From positions 3,208,601 through 3,272,600 of the forward strand of contig JAVDOI010000011.1 in assembly GCA_032191485.1 (NCBI GenBank): 64,000 bases of DNA, read 5' to 3'. Each line of letters begins with the position of its first letter. The stretch's first letter is position 1. This document shows, piece by piece, positions 13,408-26,879 of the stretch. This stretch comes from Leptoclinus maculatus. Taxonomy: Eukaryota > Chordata > Actinopteri > Perciformes > Stichaeidae. The notes under the pieces were generated by a model. It had not been told where the DNA came from. It worked only from the letters and a program-made list of their open reading frames with translations, and made no database searches. The translations under genes were made by a program, and so were the position numbers.

Positions 13408-14192
13408 ATATATATATATATATATATATAACTATATATCCATTTCTCAGACAGGTGCTTCATGTCCCTCACTCCCTAACTGTCCATGCTGGTTCTGTCC
13501 CCGTTGTTTTAAAAAGATAAATAAGTTATTATCATGACGTCATCCAGCTAGTCAAACCTGTCTGGTGTACAGCTAGTAGAGAAGCTTCATGTACTGCTTC
13601 TCTTTCCTGCTAGTCTGCTGTCTGATTGTGAGGTCAGGCTGATCTGGGATCAGCTCTTTCAGTAGTTTCTCCTCTCAGTTCTCCTCTCAAACGGGTCTTG
13701 GAGGAGTAGTGCTCGCGCTGGCGCTCTCCTGTAGAGACTTCTCCTGACGAGAACGCGCAGCTTGGGGCAGGAAAAAAACTGCCCCAAGCTGAATCTATTT
13801 GAGGACGCTGATTGGCTGAATTGTATGTCACTCATTTATATCTTTACTCAGCATTGGCTAAACTGCTTTATAGACCCGCCTCTTTGGGGCAGTTTTTCCA
13901 GCGCCCCAGCAGCTGAGACGTGCACACACAGAGAGGAAGAGCAGACAGGCAGAGAGGACAAGCAGGAAAAGCATATATTTACCGCAGATATCATATTTTA
14001 CACATATTACTGGGTGATTCCATGTTTCAAAAACACAAATATTGACAATTTGTATAGTTTATTTTTATTTTAAATTTTATTTTTATTTATATTTTTAATT
14101 TTATTTTTATTTTTATTTTTATTTTTATTTTTATTTTTTGTAGCTCTAGGGGGGGCGGCGCCCTAGCGCCCTCTATGGACCAGCCGCCACTG
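12930..14192. mobile_element. non-autonomous hAT-like DNA transposon (1263 bp)
   Basis: The element begins CAGTGGCGGCTGGT and ends ACCAGCCGCCACTG, a perfect 14-bp terminal inverted repeat. It is flanked by the exact 8-bp duplication ACTAGAAC; eight-base duplications and CAG...CTG ends are hallmarks of the hAT superfamily. No transposase frame is present. Inside are an AT-rich dinucleotide/ATTCTG stretch (13155-13438), an inverted pair of GGGGCAG...CTGCCCC-type words near 13765-13785 and 13884-13892, and an (ATTTTT)n tract at about 14058-14142. It is therefore a deletion-derivative or MITE mobilised in trans. Confidence 0.88.
13150..13438. repeat. AT-rich repeats inside the hAT-like element
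   Basis: Degenerate units with the word ATAATATTCTGTATAATATA recur about three times, then come a (CA)n stretch at 13322-13345 and a long (TA)n stretch to about 13430. All lie within the transposon and probably expanded after insertion or came with the element. Confidence 0.8.
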
Positions 14193-14275
14193 ACTAGAAC
14201 TACTACTACTACTACAACTGCTACTGCTACTACTGCTATTGCTACAACTACTGCTACTACTGCTACTGTCGTCCT
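14193..14275. repeat. trinucleotide microsatellite, right part
   Basis: This is the continuation of the CTA/CTG/ACA array interrupted by the hAT-like element. It starts with the right copy of the target duplication (ACTAGAAC, 14193-14200). Confidence 0.88.
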
Positions 14276-16868
14276 GTTAGGAAGCTTGTGTCAGTCTTCA
14301 GCAGTTATAAGCTGATTAGCCCTCTTAAGAATGTCTGCTGCAGATTTACTCTACCTGACCTTAAACCAGCAGCAGATATGGTGGCACTCGTCCTCAACAG
14401 AAGTGAGGTCATCGACTTACGGGCAGTGATGTAAAAAAATAAATAATACAAAGCTCCTGTAAGCTTTAACGTTGTCAGTGTATTCGGTATGCTTCCATTG
14501 GGATGAAATATAGATTAATTTAGTTTGACAAAACAATCCCAACTCTGTGTCTTTAACCAAGCTTTTTACCATATCACATGTGAAAAAAAGTTACATTTCA
14601 CATGCAAAGATCACATTGATTTCGTTCACTAGAAAGGACGGACTGTCTAAGCAGACGAGACTTTTTATATATAACAATAAAAAAACAGGCGTAAACACCC
14701 GGACTAAATTACATTTTGTAGTTTTCTATATAGTAGCTTCCACATTTGTTTTTGTATAAGAAGTAAAAATTCAGTTTGTAATTTTTCTTCAAGTTTTACA
14801 GACTTGTGCATAAGAAACTTGTATGTTGAGGATCCAGACAAATAACTAATCCCAGAATCTGGGGAAGTGAATCAAACGAGCTGCACTTAAGTGACACTTA
14901 GTCGTAGTTTCACATCTGTAGGAAGTTTGTCTCATCGTGACTCCAAATCAGGAAGCCGACTCAAACAGCAGGAAGTCCGAGGCTCAAAATAAATCCGAGA
15001 GAAACAGACGAGAGAGCAACAAGGAGGACAGACAGATATCTTCTAATAATTATACTGCTTATTGTTCCAATAAAACAACTCGTAAAAAACAAACTTTTAT
15101 TAATCCAAAAGGGGGCATTTTCATACAGTATCGAGGTAGGAATTAAAGAAGGAACCAAACTGAAGAAACAAAGCAGGCAGTGTGCTGGACCAGCTTGCAT
15201 AAGAATACTTCTGACTCGTCTCCGTGAACCCAGCTGGGTCCAGTTGTGGTTTAGGTTCAGGTTCAGGTTGATCTCCACTGCAGACTGGGACCAGTGAGAC
15301 ACTCAGACAGACCACAACAAGACGGAGCTCCAGGCCGGTGGAGACGAGACATTTCCCAAAACCACATGAAGGACTGATGAGTCAGATTTCACTCGCATTA
15401 AATATATACATCACAACTGGCAGCTCCAAGAATAGAACAATCTTCCTTATTACAACGGTAACGAACATTAGACACAACCTTTGTTCTCCAAAACAGAATC
15501 AAACAACTGTAGATGTGTTTACATTACATAGAAGTCCTTCTACTTGAAGTAGAATATGAGGCTCCACTTTACATCATGACACCTTCTTTCAATATGCATC
15601 AGTATCAGATGTGCGATTGTGTCAATTCAATATTTGGCTGCTGGAACTTTATGTCCTGATATTGAATCGTAAAACTTATGTTAAGAATAATATATTTCGC
15701 ACTCAATTACGTACAGATGAAAAATAACAGATTGTATTTATAGATTTTTCTTTTTTCTTTATGATTTCAGATTATGATTTGTTATTGTGTATGAAGCGAT
15801 TTGAAAAATCAAATGTATTTTATTAACCAACGACACGTTTTCTTTGTTCCTAGTTTTAAATGAACTGATTTGGCAGATTTAGTGTCGGCACTCAGCAGCG
15901 TTTTACCGGCAGCTTCTGTTAATGTTGTGCACTGACGGCTTCCTTTAATGAACAGTCCTTTAGCCGCTGAAGGCGCCGCAAATGACTTTATCCGTTGGCT
16001 GTGTAAACCAAAGACTCTAATTAAAACGCTTCACTACCACACTTAGGTTTGTCATTGTGTGACTGCTTAGAGCTGCTTCCCCCCCCCCCCGAGTCATCAG
16101 TGATGTGTTTGTTTAATGTGAGTACCCGAAAAGTTAAAATTATGCAGAAAGTAACAAGACGAGTCTGACTAAACATCATTTCAAGAAGCATAACTGTTTT
16201 TTTTCTGCTTCCATAACTTGTTGATCACCTTGTGACCCTGTGCAGGTCAGGACCCTCAGGTTGGGAAACACTGACTTCAAGGCCATTATTGAAGGAACCG
16301 TTTAGACGCCTTCCAAAAGTAACCCCGATGTCCGATTATAAAAGCTGTGCTGCAAAAGGAAGTAAAAAAGTGATATGACGGCAGATATTTCACGTTTTTT
16401 AATCAGGTGAAAAAGGAAATAAAAAGACCTCTAATGTAAGAGGAAGTAAGGAAGTTTGTTTTCTGGCTGCTGAGCGAACTGAGAAGTTTCTCTCTTTCTG
16501 GTCCCAGCGACGCTCAGACAGGAAGTGCTTGTGTGCTCTCACATACGCTATTCCACACACACACTCTCACACACCTGCATACTCACTCCAAATACTGTAC
16601 CATCCTCACACACACACACACACACACCAACATGACAGTTCATCCTGAGGACTGAGCTGCCACAGTCTTTTTTTTTCTTTTTCTTTTAGTCAAACTCCAG
16701 TCCTCCTCCACAGCAGCAGCATCGTCTCTGTTCACAATAACTTACTGTATTGCCACCGACTTAAATAAATACTCAGCTTCCTGCTGCTGTCGGCCAGAAC
16801 AAAGCCGGCTTGAAGAGCCCATCGCTCTCCGTCTGTCCCGAGTGGTCAGTCGCTTCGTCAGCGGCTGG
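14276..16868 (-). other. tapt1: spacer and probable tapt1 3' UTR
   Basis: This is sequence downstream of the tapt1 stop codon on the minus strand. Possible polyadenylation hexamers (AATAAA on the minus strand) occur near 15096-15101 and near 15823-15828, but which is used cannot be told. A short (CA)n tract lies near 16607-16627 and a poly-C run near 16080. No other gene was recognised. Confidence 0.4.
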
Positions 16869-17164
16869 TCAGTCGATGCGGTTACCACAGATTGTGAAAC
16901 GGTCGATCTCCAGCAGGTCTTTTTTGGGAGTCCTGTGCTTCAGTTCGGAGGTTTCTTGTGGCTCCTCCTCCTCTTCTTTGGAGAGCGACGGTGCAGGTTG
17001 TTCAGGCGGTGGAGTCGGGGGACGGCTGGCTGGAGCGGCCGGAGAGGGATCAGTGGGCGGGGGGGGGATCAAGTCAGTCCTGGGAGTCGGCTGGGCGGTC
17101 ACAGAGGAGGAGGACGGTGGTGGTGGGCTGAAGTCACTGAAGGGCTTCTCCATCTTGGATTCAC
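16869..17164 (-). CDS. tapt1: tapt1 exon 14 (last coding exon)
   Basis: This exon encodes residues 492-589 and the TGA stop. Its first part is low complexity: proline- and serine-rich blocks (FSPPPPSSSS near 500, RPPTPPPEQPAPS near 545), then an acidic run KEEEEEPQE. The last 26 residues return to a highly conserved sequence, SELKHRTPKKDLLE then IDRFTICGNRID, that ends the human protein too. The acceptor is TTCCAG|GTGAAT. Open frames on the opposite strand here are shadows. Confidence 0.96.
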
Positions 17165-20100
17165 CTGGAAGGAATAATGGCCAAAAATGTAATTTAGTGA
17201 CAAAAGATATATCACGCGGATGAGTGAATTTTAGGCTGCTCAGCTAATCAGCTGTTCTCTGGCATACACCAGGCTCAGGAGAAGCTTCATCCCACAGGCC
17301 GAAAGACTTATGAACTCCTTAGCTCACTATACTACGATGTCATACAATTGATTAAGAAAAAGTCATAGTGTAGTATGTCGAAAAAAAGTCTGGATTTCTG
17401 CATATACCCTAAAACCACACCTTGTTCCTTTTAATCTGTGTGTACAGAGACTAAACAAACCAGACACAAGATATGAATGAATGAGCTTCAGATGGGCTGG
17501 TAGTTGTGTAGTGAGTCTGGCTGTTTCACTGTTTTCAGTCTTCATGCTAAGCTCGGCTCTTGGTCACAGCCTTGTACTCAAAGCAAATACATCAGGGTGG
17601 TATCAACTCTCATCTGACTTTCGGCAAAACAAAAAAAGCATATATTTGAAAATCTCAAACTCTTCCTTCAGCGTATTTAACTCATGCTTTATCAAACATG
17701 AGGCAATGCAAAGGGGAGGATTATAGTAGAATAATGACACATGGACCTTGAAGAAGAACAGTTGGTTCTTTTCACAATTCCACTTGATTGTATTAAGAGA
17801 AAACACTGCAAAGTTAAAAAAAAAAAGTCAACGTTGAGCAAAGAGTGAATTAAACAGAATAATTCATCATATAGCTTTAGAAATGAACGAGGCCCTCCAC
17901 AGAGACAACCTAGCTGTGGGCTCTCTGGCTTCAACAAACCTCCATTTCTTACTGCAGACAGAGTTCAACAGACACTTTACGGCACAGAAACACTGCATCC
18001 CACTGAACATGTAGAGAGTGTTTGAGTAAGGCATTACTAATCGTTTCAAATATGATGGAGGCCAAATGATTAGTAGCAAAAGCCACGTTTTAGTGTTGTA
18101 TTACTGTGTTTCTCCCTGAATAATGCAGTAGTGAATAACAGTCATGCCTGTTAATAGTCAATAAATGCACACATCCCTCACTTTCCTCATTACTTCCTTC
18201 TTCTTTTCAGATTCAAATGTGATGAACTGGTATTTTGAGGTGACTTGGTCGGGAGACATTCGACTACATGATGGACCTCGGGCCAATTATAACGTGGTGT
18301 CTTTCAAGACTTGTACAGGTAATTATTAAGAAGCAACGTGACAACAACACCATTTTAACGACATCACCACAACACATCATAGAAGTTGTCAAACTAGCCA
18401 AAAGAAAACAAAAGAATTGTGTACGTAAGATATATTCTCAGGTTATTTAGTTAAGCATCTCACAACACGGGGATAAAATAAGCAACTGTCAGTTTTGTCA
18501 GTTTTTAGGACTTATGAACGAAGTCTGATCTCGACATTTGAAGCTGGTTACATATCAACTATGTTACTACAGTACGTGTAGTATGAGAGCAGTTATCACA
18601 GAACTGTGCAGTGCTCCTCTGCTCTACTAGTTACTACTCATTATACGAGCTCATTGTCTGTACATCTATAACTTCACTGTTGAGGTTCAGTCTCAGCTCA
18701 AAGCCGTGATTAGACCACCGTACAAAACCTGTCGAGCATGAAACAACAGACAGACGAGAGAAGTAAGCGACTAGCTTGAAATCAATTAATGCAGGTTTGT
18801 CAGCAGAAGTTTGTTATTTAGTTTAACATTCAAGATAACTTTATTCGTACCTAGGGAAATTTGACTTGGACATAAAGGCTGCTAAGCTGTTTTTTCCTTA
18901 ATTACACCCGTTTGTGTCTGGGTTTGTGTCATTTACATGATTCAATAAACTCTTTGGAGTCCTTCAGGGTGCACATTACACAAGGTTTAGAAGAAATGTT
19001 ATTCAAGTCACGTACTGCAGGAAAGAGCCGTTCTCCACTTCCTCTCTGGAAGATCTGTGAGCTTTAATAAAAGCTAACTACCATATGGGGTTTGAGATGG
19101 CTGATGTGAAGCCGCTCATTACCCATTTCTGCCCTCTGGACAAAAACATGCAGTATAGACAGATGGCATATCTAATGTTATGTGAATCCAGATCAGTGCT
19201 AAGACAAAGACATGGAGAGGAGCAGAATTGTGCAGTGAATCCACTGGAGCAGCAGACCGAGGTAGCTTGATGTTAGTAAAGCCAGTATGTGCCGAGAGGT
19301 AGCTGTGGTTCAACTCCCAGCAGCTAAATGTGTGGGAAGCAGAAGGAGACTCGCATTAATATGCTCACTCCATATACGCTATATGTTGGAGCTTCGCCGC
19401 CTTAAGCCCGGTAGCTGCAGCTGCTCTGTGAGGAGCCACATTGATCGGAGACACAGGCGCTGCTAGCAGCTTTGATGTTTTCATGTGACGTGATGCACCA
19501 TCAGGATCGTTGTCATTTCAAAGCTCCCGGCTCAGAGCCGCAGGCACACGGGAGAAAAGATCCGCGGGGATTTGGCTGCAGGATGACAGGGAGATAACCG
19601 CCACCTTCAAATCTGTGTGAGGTACAGGGCCTGTCAAGATATTTACATAAATGTTTAACGAGGAGATTCATAAGTACATATTTCAATGTTGGAATGAGGT
19701 TTTTGTTTACGTGTTGATGTCTTGTCATATAGAATGACTTCCAGCACATCACTGTGTCTAAAGTCTACGACGACGACTAACAACGACTTTCATTACTGAT
19801 GAAAATGGTCTTTAATAGTCTTTGGTCTTTAAAATGACAGAAAATGGTTGAAAGAAATGCCATGGCAACGTCTTAAAGCCTTCATATGTCTTAGCCAACA
19901 GTCCTGAACTCATTTATATTCAGTTCACCATCACATGCAGCAAGACAGAGAAGAGCTGCAAATCCTCACAATTGAGAACCTGGAACTAGGTAACGCTTTG
20001 CATTTGTGCAAGAAAATGAGATAATGAGGTAATGAGGTAATGAGATAATGAGGTATTTGATTGTGAATGCAGTTGCTGATTAACTCTTGCTGTTAATTGA

Positions 20101-23100
20101 TCTGGATCTTCTATCACAGAGGGGCTCAAACACTTGCTATAATCTACAACTATCCTTACAAAGGAAGTGACTTATCTTATGATTAACTGGTACAATACAT
20201 TTTGGAGTCCAGACAAAGTGAACTCATTGGCCTGATGGAAGCGCTGTAATCGCAGGTGAAACTCCAAAATGTCTAAAGCCATACCTGCTACATCACCATC
20301 ATGTAATGTCACATAGCCGATTTATATTTAAACTCTACTTCTAACGAGTTATAGCCTGATGGGCGGGTAGACTCATCCGCCACTAAAAAGGTCACAAGTT
20401 TCATTTCGGCATCACCACAAACTAAGTGTTTCTATTGGCTGCCTGAAGCTGGACACTGAGCTCCTACCTGCTGACAAATCTGTCAGCTAAATGCCTAAAA
20501 TGTAAATCAAAATGTCAGCTAAATGCCTAAAAATGTTCATATGAACACGATTCTTCTCTAAGGCGAGGCGAGTTTGGTAACGTGCTGCAATGCAGCGGAC
20601 AAACACGAGATTTAGAAACATTTAAATAGTATGTAAATGACTTAAGACTGAAGACAATGTTTTATTAGACACAGTATGTCATAAGTGTGGAGAGACGGGA
20701 GAGATCAGCAATGGAGTGGGAGGCAAAGAGCAGCGTCCACATTATTCATGAGGAATATGAAAGCCCAGGACGTCTCATTTACACGACATCTGTCCCCGAG
20801 AACCACCAGGATGCTCTCTCAGGTCTTTTTTCGATGTTCTGTGATCAGAAGCTTTTGTGTATTTCAAAATAATTACCCTTGATAAACGTTCCGTCATTGC
20901 CTGCACAGCAGCTGCACAAACTGAAACACTTCTGTTTAGCATGTCGACGGTGCATTGTTTTGTACTTGGATCCAAAATCAAAGTGTCGTGTTCACGCTGC
21001 ATCATGACCTCCACCGAGGGCTCCTAAAGGCTCTCTGGACTTCTCATGCTGAAGATATGAGTGCACAATCAAATCTCAATGTCTAATGTGCCAGCATTTA
21101 TTTCTGGATATTGGTTAAAACATTTATGTATTCAAAAATAGACGGCTCGAGGTCTAACAGCTAGACACGGAAAGGAATTTATTGAATTATGTTATTGTTT
21201 GTAATTAGTTTATTATCTTGTGAAAAGCAGCGTTCCAGGATTTTCATTAGACTACTGATGAGAACAAGGAAGAAAGTATTATATATTCATGTACAGAAAC
21301 GTACATATTTCAGGACTTATTGTGGTTTTCTTCGACTGTAGGAAACCGGATAGTTCCTGATATAATTATCAAGATGTTTGAATAAGTATGGAAGTGGATT
21401 GGGAACTGTCTCCACCAGGGAACTACGTCACTATATGTCAGTATAAATATGTCAGTTTGAGATTTACTTCTCTGGTTTCTGGCTTTGGGAGCGAGAGGAG
21501 CTCATGTTCACAAATATCGATTTCCTCGGCCATGGAAATAAGATATATGAATTCTATATTTCCCCATTAATTCATATTTAACGGTGAAGGTCGTGCATGG
21601 GTTGGCGTTCACACGATATTCGTTGAAGTCGTCCGTGTCTACCTGAAGGTGTGGGACATCTGGTCTGGTCAGCTCTGCTGGGGGTTTTCCCAGCGGACGA
21701 TGGAGCGGTGGTGGGCCTCTCAAACAGCTTGTCCTCCATGTTGGCCCTCTTGACGTAAACACACGACTTCCCCAGCAGCACGATGCTGTTCAACACTTTA
21801 AGTGTCACCAGCCTGAAGATGGAGAAGGCTGCCCATTAGAGAGTCTACAGTCTGCTACAGTTGAAACATTTTGACAAAGCCTTTCCAGCTCTGATGTAAC
21901 CATTTGTGAAATACAATAATTACAGATAACATTAACTTTTGCGTCGTCTTCTATTGCTTCTGACATCTAATGTATTAAAATATTATTTTAGCAATTTGAG
22001 CTTTTTTTTTTGCCAGTTTGGTTGATGGATTCAGCACCATCTATATTTCATAATATAAACATAATGAGGAGGATCCTTGTAGTCATAACTTAACAGCTTA
22101 TTCCATCTCTCTTGCTGTTATTAAGTGCTGGGCTGAAGCCGAGATATTACAGTGCAGTCTTGAGCGTCAGTTAAAATCAATCTCTTCGATCGCCACTGAC
22201 ACCAGGATGTTGATGTGAACCATCCTTCTTCCTTTACTGTGCTTTGCTATGAGGCCCGACCTCTTGACACTGTGACATAAGAGAGACGGACACATTTGGG
22301 TCTGTGGACCACCGCTCCCTGTGACGGGGGTGTGTCGGACCGAGAGCGTGTCAACACGGCTGAGTCTTTGCCGAGTTATTTTTAAATCAGGGGGTGGGGA
22401 AGGCCAGAGACGGCACTCGAGATGACAACATTGTATTCTTCACCCTGAGGGGAACTCTTGGATGGTACGAGTCCAATGGGATCCGGCAAATGAGAGTGAG
22501 CCGGGGGAATAGGCAGCTCGGCGCAGGGACAACGTGAGGCCACAGTGTTAATACTTATGTAACGGTGTGTGTCTCTGATTCTCAGTGTGTGTTTATTGCA
22601 GCGTCGACATGTGTCCGTGTGACTCTGCAAGCATGACAGCACATGGCAGTCTGTTTGCACATTTAAAACACTACAGTCAACCAAAACATTTAAATATCCA
22701 CCGATATATGACGACATGATTACAGTGTTGAGATTAAAAAAAAAAATGCAAATTTTGACTTTCACCTAAATCTGAATGGTTTAAGCCTGAAGTTTAATAA
22801 GAAGAGGGACGTGCATGAACAACCAAAATCATTTTCAGCCTTTAAATCTCTTTTTGAGCTACATGTTCACAGTCAGATTAAAATACATGCAGCATATGGA
22901 AAATGAAAAGGCTAAGTTCAGTATAACAACTACAGTAATGAAAGGCTTAAAAGCTCCCTCCGTTTTGGATGCTGGGCAGGAGGATCCACAATGAAATCGT
23001 GTAATAACAGTATTATTTAAATTTGACAGTTTAACTTCAACAGACTTACCCAAGATAACAGAGGAACACACACGTGTACGACAGGGCTCCCTGCACCTTC

Positions 23101-26100
23101 ACCGAACTCATCACCACACGGATAAGCTGTCAGAAAATGACATAAATGAACATTACAAAAATAAAATGGCAGCTCGTACAAGTTTGCAGGAAGTTCTGGA
23201 TAATGTGTATGTGCCGATGACTCACTCTCTTCTGGTATTTAAGGTCTGAATAACAACAGAGCGCAGCCTTTCTTACCAGAACCGCCAACGGCAGAGGGAT
23301 GAAGCCCATCCTCCGGGCCACTGAGTCACTGTAGTCCGTACAAGCCTACACACAGTGACGGACAAGCACACGTTACAGCACTCGGAACAAAACGGCATCC
23401 ATTAGCTGCGTAGGCTCAGTGCTGTTTATGAAAGTATAATGAGAACAGTTGCTTACATTCTTCTGTCGACTGCTGACGAGATCAAAAGCCAAACTGGCTC
23501 TGTACTCACTGTACACCTGGGAGAGAGAGAGAGAAGCCCAAACATGGAGTGTGTAATCTTAATCAGGGAACAGACCACATACAGTACTGTGTTGTACAAG
23601 TATTGTGTGTGAATGAGACTATTTTAGAAATAATGAACATCTGGTGTTGGTCCTTACGTCTGCAGTGATGTCGTTGAATTTGGTGATGAACGCATGTTTA
23701 ATGATGTCGACGGCAACTTCGGAGGTGACGACCATGAAGACATCAGGGAACAACACCCACAGGTGGTCTGAGGAAAGAAACGGGTCACGAGAAACTCTAA
23801 GGGTTATATGGAAAACAATATTTAATCTAATTTATGAGAGTGAACACGCTCAAGCAAACCTTCGCTGGATGTTGTCGACATTCTCACAACATACCAGTTT
23901 ACTTTGTTGAAGACTTTTAACAGCTGTGGTTAGTTGTGTTCACGGTAAACACCTGACATATTCCAACATAAGGTTCAATATTGAGACACGCATGCAAATA
24001 CCATGAACATATATTTATTAATCCAGAGGCAGTCTGCACAATGTAGGACCCAGCGGCTGATGGCGGCACGAACACAAACAGACACATTGTCATTCTAACT
24101 AATATTTAACTACAAGTTGACAAACTATTTCTTAAACACGGATTTGTCTCTCGTTTCTTCAGCAGGTGCTCTGGTTCTGTGTAACGTCAACAAAAGCAGT
24201 GCTGGCAACCACTAATGCTCCGTGGAAGATAAGTGAATTACTGGCGACTTGTGATGTGTACGCCTCTTGTAGCGACAGAAGGCTGTAGCTCTGCCACTAT
24301 TAACACATCAGTGTGTTTTGATTCCAGCTGACAGGCCACGTCTGTCATCCACTGCGTGTTCTGGCTTTGAGAGTGACAGAAGGAGCGGAGTGTTTTCAGA
24401 CGGCTGTCACACAGAAACACCGCCGCTCTCATCCTTCACTCTGCTCTCATCCTTCACTCTGCTCTCATCCTTCACTCTGCTCTCTCCCTTCACTCTGCTC
24501 TCATCCTTCACTCTGCTCTCATCCCTTCACTCTGCTCTCATCCCTTCACTCTGCTCTCATCCTTCACTCTGCTCTCATCCCTCACTCTGCTCTCATCCCT
24601 CACTCTGCTCTCATCCCTTCACTCTGCTCTCATCCCTTCACTCTGCTCTCATCCCTTCACTCTGCTCTCATCCTTCACTCTGCTCTCATCCCTTCACTCT
24701 GCTCTCATCCCTTCACTCTGCTCTCATCCCTTCACTCTGCTCTCATCCTTCACTCTGCTCTCATCCTTCACTCTGCTCTCATCCCTTCACTCTGCTCTCA
24801 TCCCTTCACTCTGCTCTCATCCCTTCACTCTGCTCTCATCCCTTCACTCTGCTCTCATCCCTTCACTCTGCTCTCATCCCTTCACTCTGCTCTCATCCCT
24901 TCACTCTGCTCTCATCCCTTCACTCTGCTCTCATCCCTTCACTCTGCTCTCATCCTTCACTCTGCTCTCATCCTTCACTCTGCTCTCATCCCTTCACTCT
25001 GCTCTCTCTCGCTCAGTCAGTTTGTTTGGAGAGAGAAACATCCCCAAGGTGTTGCAGGTGCAGAACAAAAACCAAAGCAGCAGGAAAGAAGCCGCTCAGC
25101 ATATTTCTCTGAATTTTTTACCATGACATGCACTGACCGCCGATGTCATAACTATCAAACCCGCCACTGTTAAATGTACTGTAGTATAACATGAATCTAA
25201 GGTGCAGGGTGATTACCTGGGTTCCATGAGAACTGCTCCATGTTCCGGAGACAAACGATGAGCAGGAGAACGTAGCTGGTGAACCGTTCCTTGATGTCTG
25301 CAGGATAAAATGAACACATCTGTGATTACAATCGCTAAACTCTGGAACAACTTGGTTCAGAGGCATCAGAACGTCAGGGACGTTGCATTCAGCCACATTT
25401 GGTATCCTCGTGAAAGAGGGTTTAAAATGAGACTTTACTGTAAAAACAAAGTGTGAAATAAGTCCCCGTTAGCTACATTACAGCAGCACATCTTATCACA
25501 GTATTGCTTTAAACACCCATCTACTATAATTTAAAGACACAGATGTAGACGTTTAGCATGCCATCATCTATGCTAGTTAGGACCACGCTCAGCTGCTTAA
25601 ACAGGAAATGACTCCATGATGTGAGTAAACAGCGAGAGGGAAATGGCAGCTGATTAAAGCCTATTGTCTGCTGCTGTCATTAGAATACAATAAGAGTGAC
25701 TGAGGTAATTAAAAAAACAACACGCTGCCTTTGAGAATAAAAAGGGAAATGCAGAATACATTGAATATCTCTGTATTGTACCATCAAACCCAAATGGATA
25801 GATTCATAAAAGGCTTGCAAATAAGGAAAATTAACCGTTTGACTTTGATACTAAAAATCAATCAGTCATGTTAAATACATGTCAGTCATACGTCTATCCA
25901 AAAGAAACGGACGATAAGTGTATGCTTCATCTACGTCAGGGGTGTCAAACATACGTCCTGAGAGCCAGAACCGGCCCGCTAACAGGTCCAATGTGGCCCA
26001 CGTGAGACATTTACAGAGAATTCATTATTTTAAATGTTTCAATAAAATGAACTGCTATTTTTTTGGTTCTCTTGCTCTTTTCAATAATTCAAATGTGTGA

Positions 26101-26848
26101 TTTCTGATCGGACATTGAATATCTTACCACTGTTCGACATTTGAAACAAGTTGTTCTTCTCAAATTTCTTGAACACACTTCCTTTAATCTCCACAAACTG
26201 TGATCGAGACAACAGAAGAACAAAGACAGAAATGCAAGTCAGCAGCATTTAGGATCCAGAAAAAAACAAACAAACCATCGTGTTGCAGCTGTAACATTAA
26301 TGTTTCATCACCACAAGACGGGATACATCTGCATACACATTATTTAAGTTAAATGTGGAATGTTTGCATACATTTAGTTTGTGTAAGGTTGCAGCTGCTT
26401 AAACAATCTCATCAGGCAGATTGTTGTGAGCTATAATGTCTTATCTGTGTGTGTGTGTGTGAGAGCACTGACGTTGTTGGACATCATGATGGTGAGCAGG
26501 GACTTGTTGTGTGAGTTGAAGGCGACGTTGAGGGTGGAGGCTTGGACCATGATGAGGATGGCATGGAGGACTGAGGAAAAGCCACTCAGGAAAACACTAA
26601 ATACCACTAAATGTTTGAATTAAAACATAATTAAAGTATCTTAGTCAGACAGACCACCTTCCAATGACACTAAGACATGATGGGATCTCTTTACCTGTAG
26701 CTACAATATGTTAAGAAATTAATATTTATATTGGATCACAGATAGGTATGGAAGCCCATTCACGCCAGCAAAAAAAAAAAAAATAAGATCACCAAAAAAA
26801 AATTATAATTAATTCACAAAAAATAAAATAAATAAAAATTAATTCACA

Positions 26849-26879
<31 letters not shown>

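Larger units (their letters stand above)
17165..21642 (-). other. tapt1: tapt1 intron 13
   Basis: This 4.5-kb intron has no recognised exon or gene. It carries a short octanucleotide repeat near 20016-20054 (ATGAGGTA-like units) and a 22-bp direct duplication near 20481 and 20513. The rest looks like ordinary AT-rich intronic DNA. Confidence 0.7.

Noticed and set aside
16810..17223. 137-residue plus-strand frame over tapt1 exon 14
   Set aside because: Antisense shadow of the Pro/Glu-rich exon, whose minus-strand reading is confirmed by the conserved TAPT1 C-terminus.
24318..25173. Two 264-268-residue plus-strand frames of Ser-His-Pro-Leu-Cys repeats
   Set aside because: Translation of the 18/19-bp minisatellite inside a tapt1 intron, antisense to the gene; the unit has no stop codon, so openness is expected.
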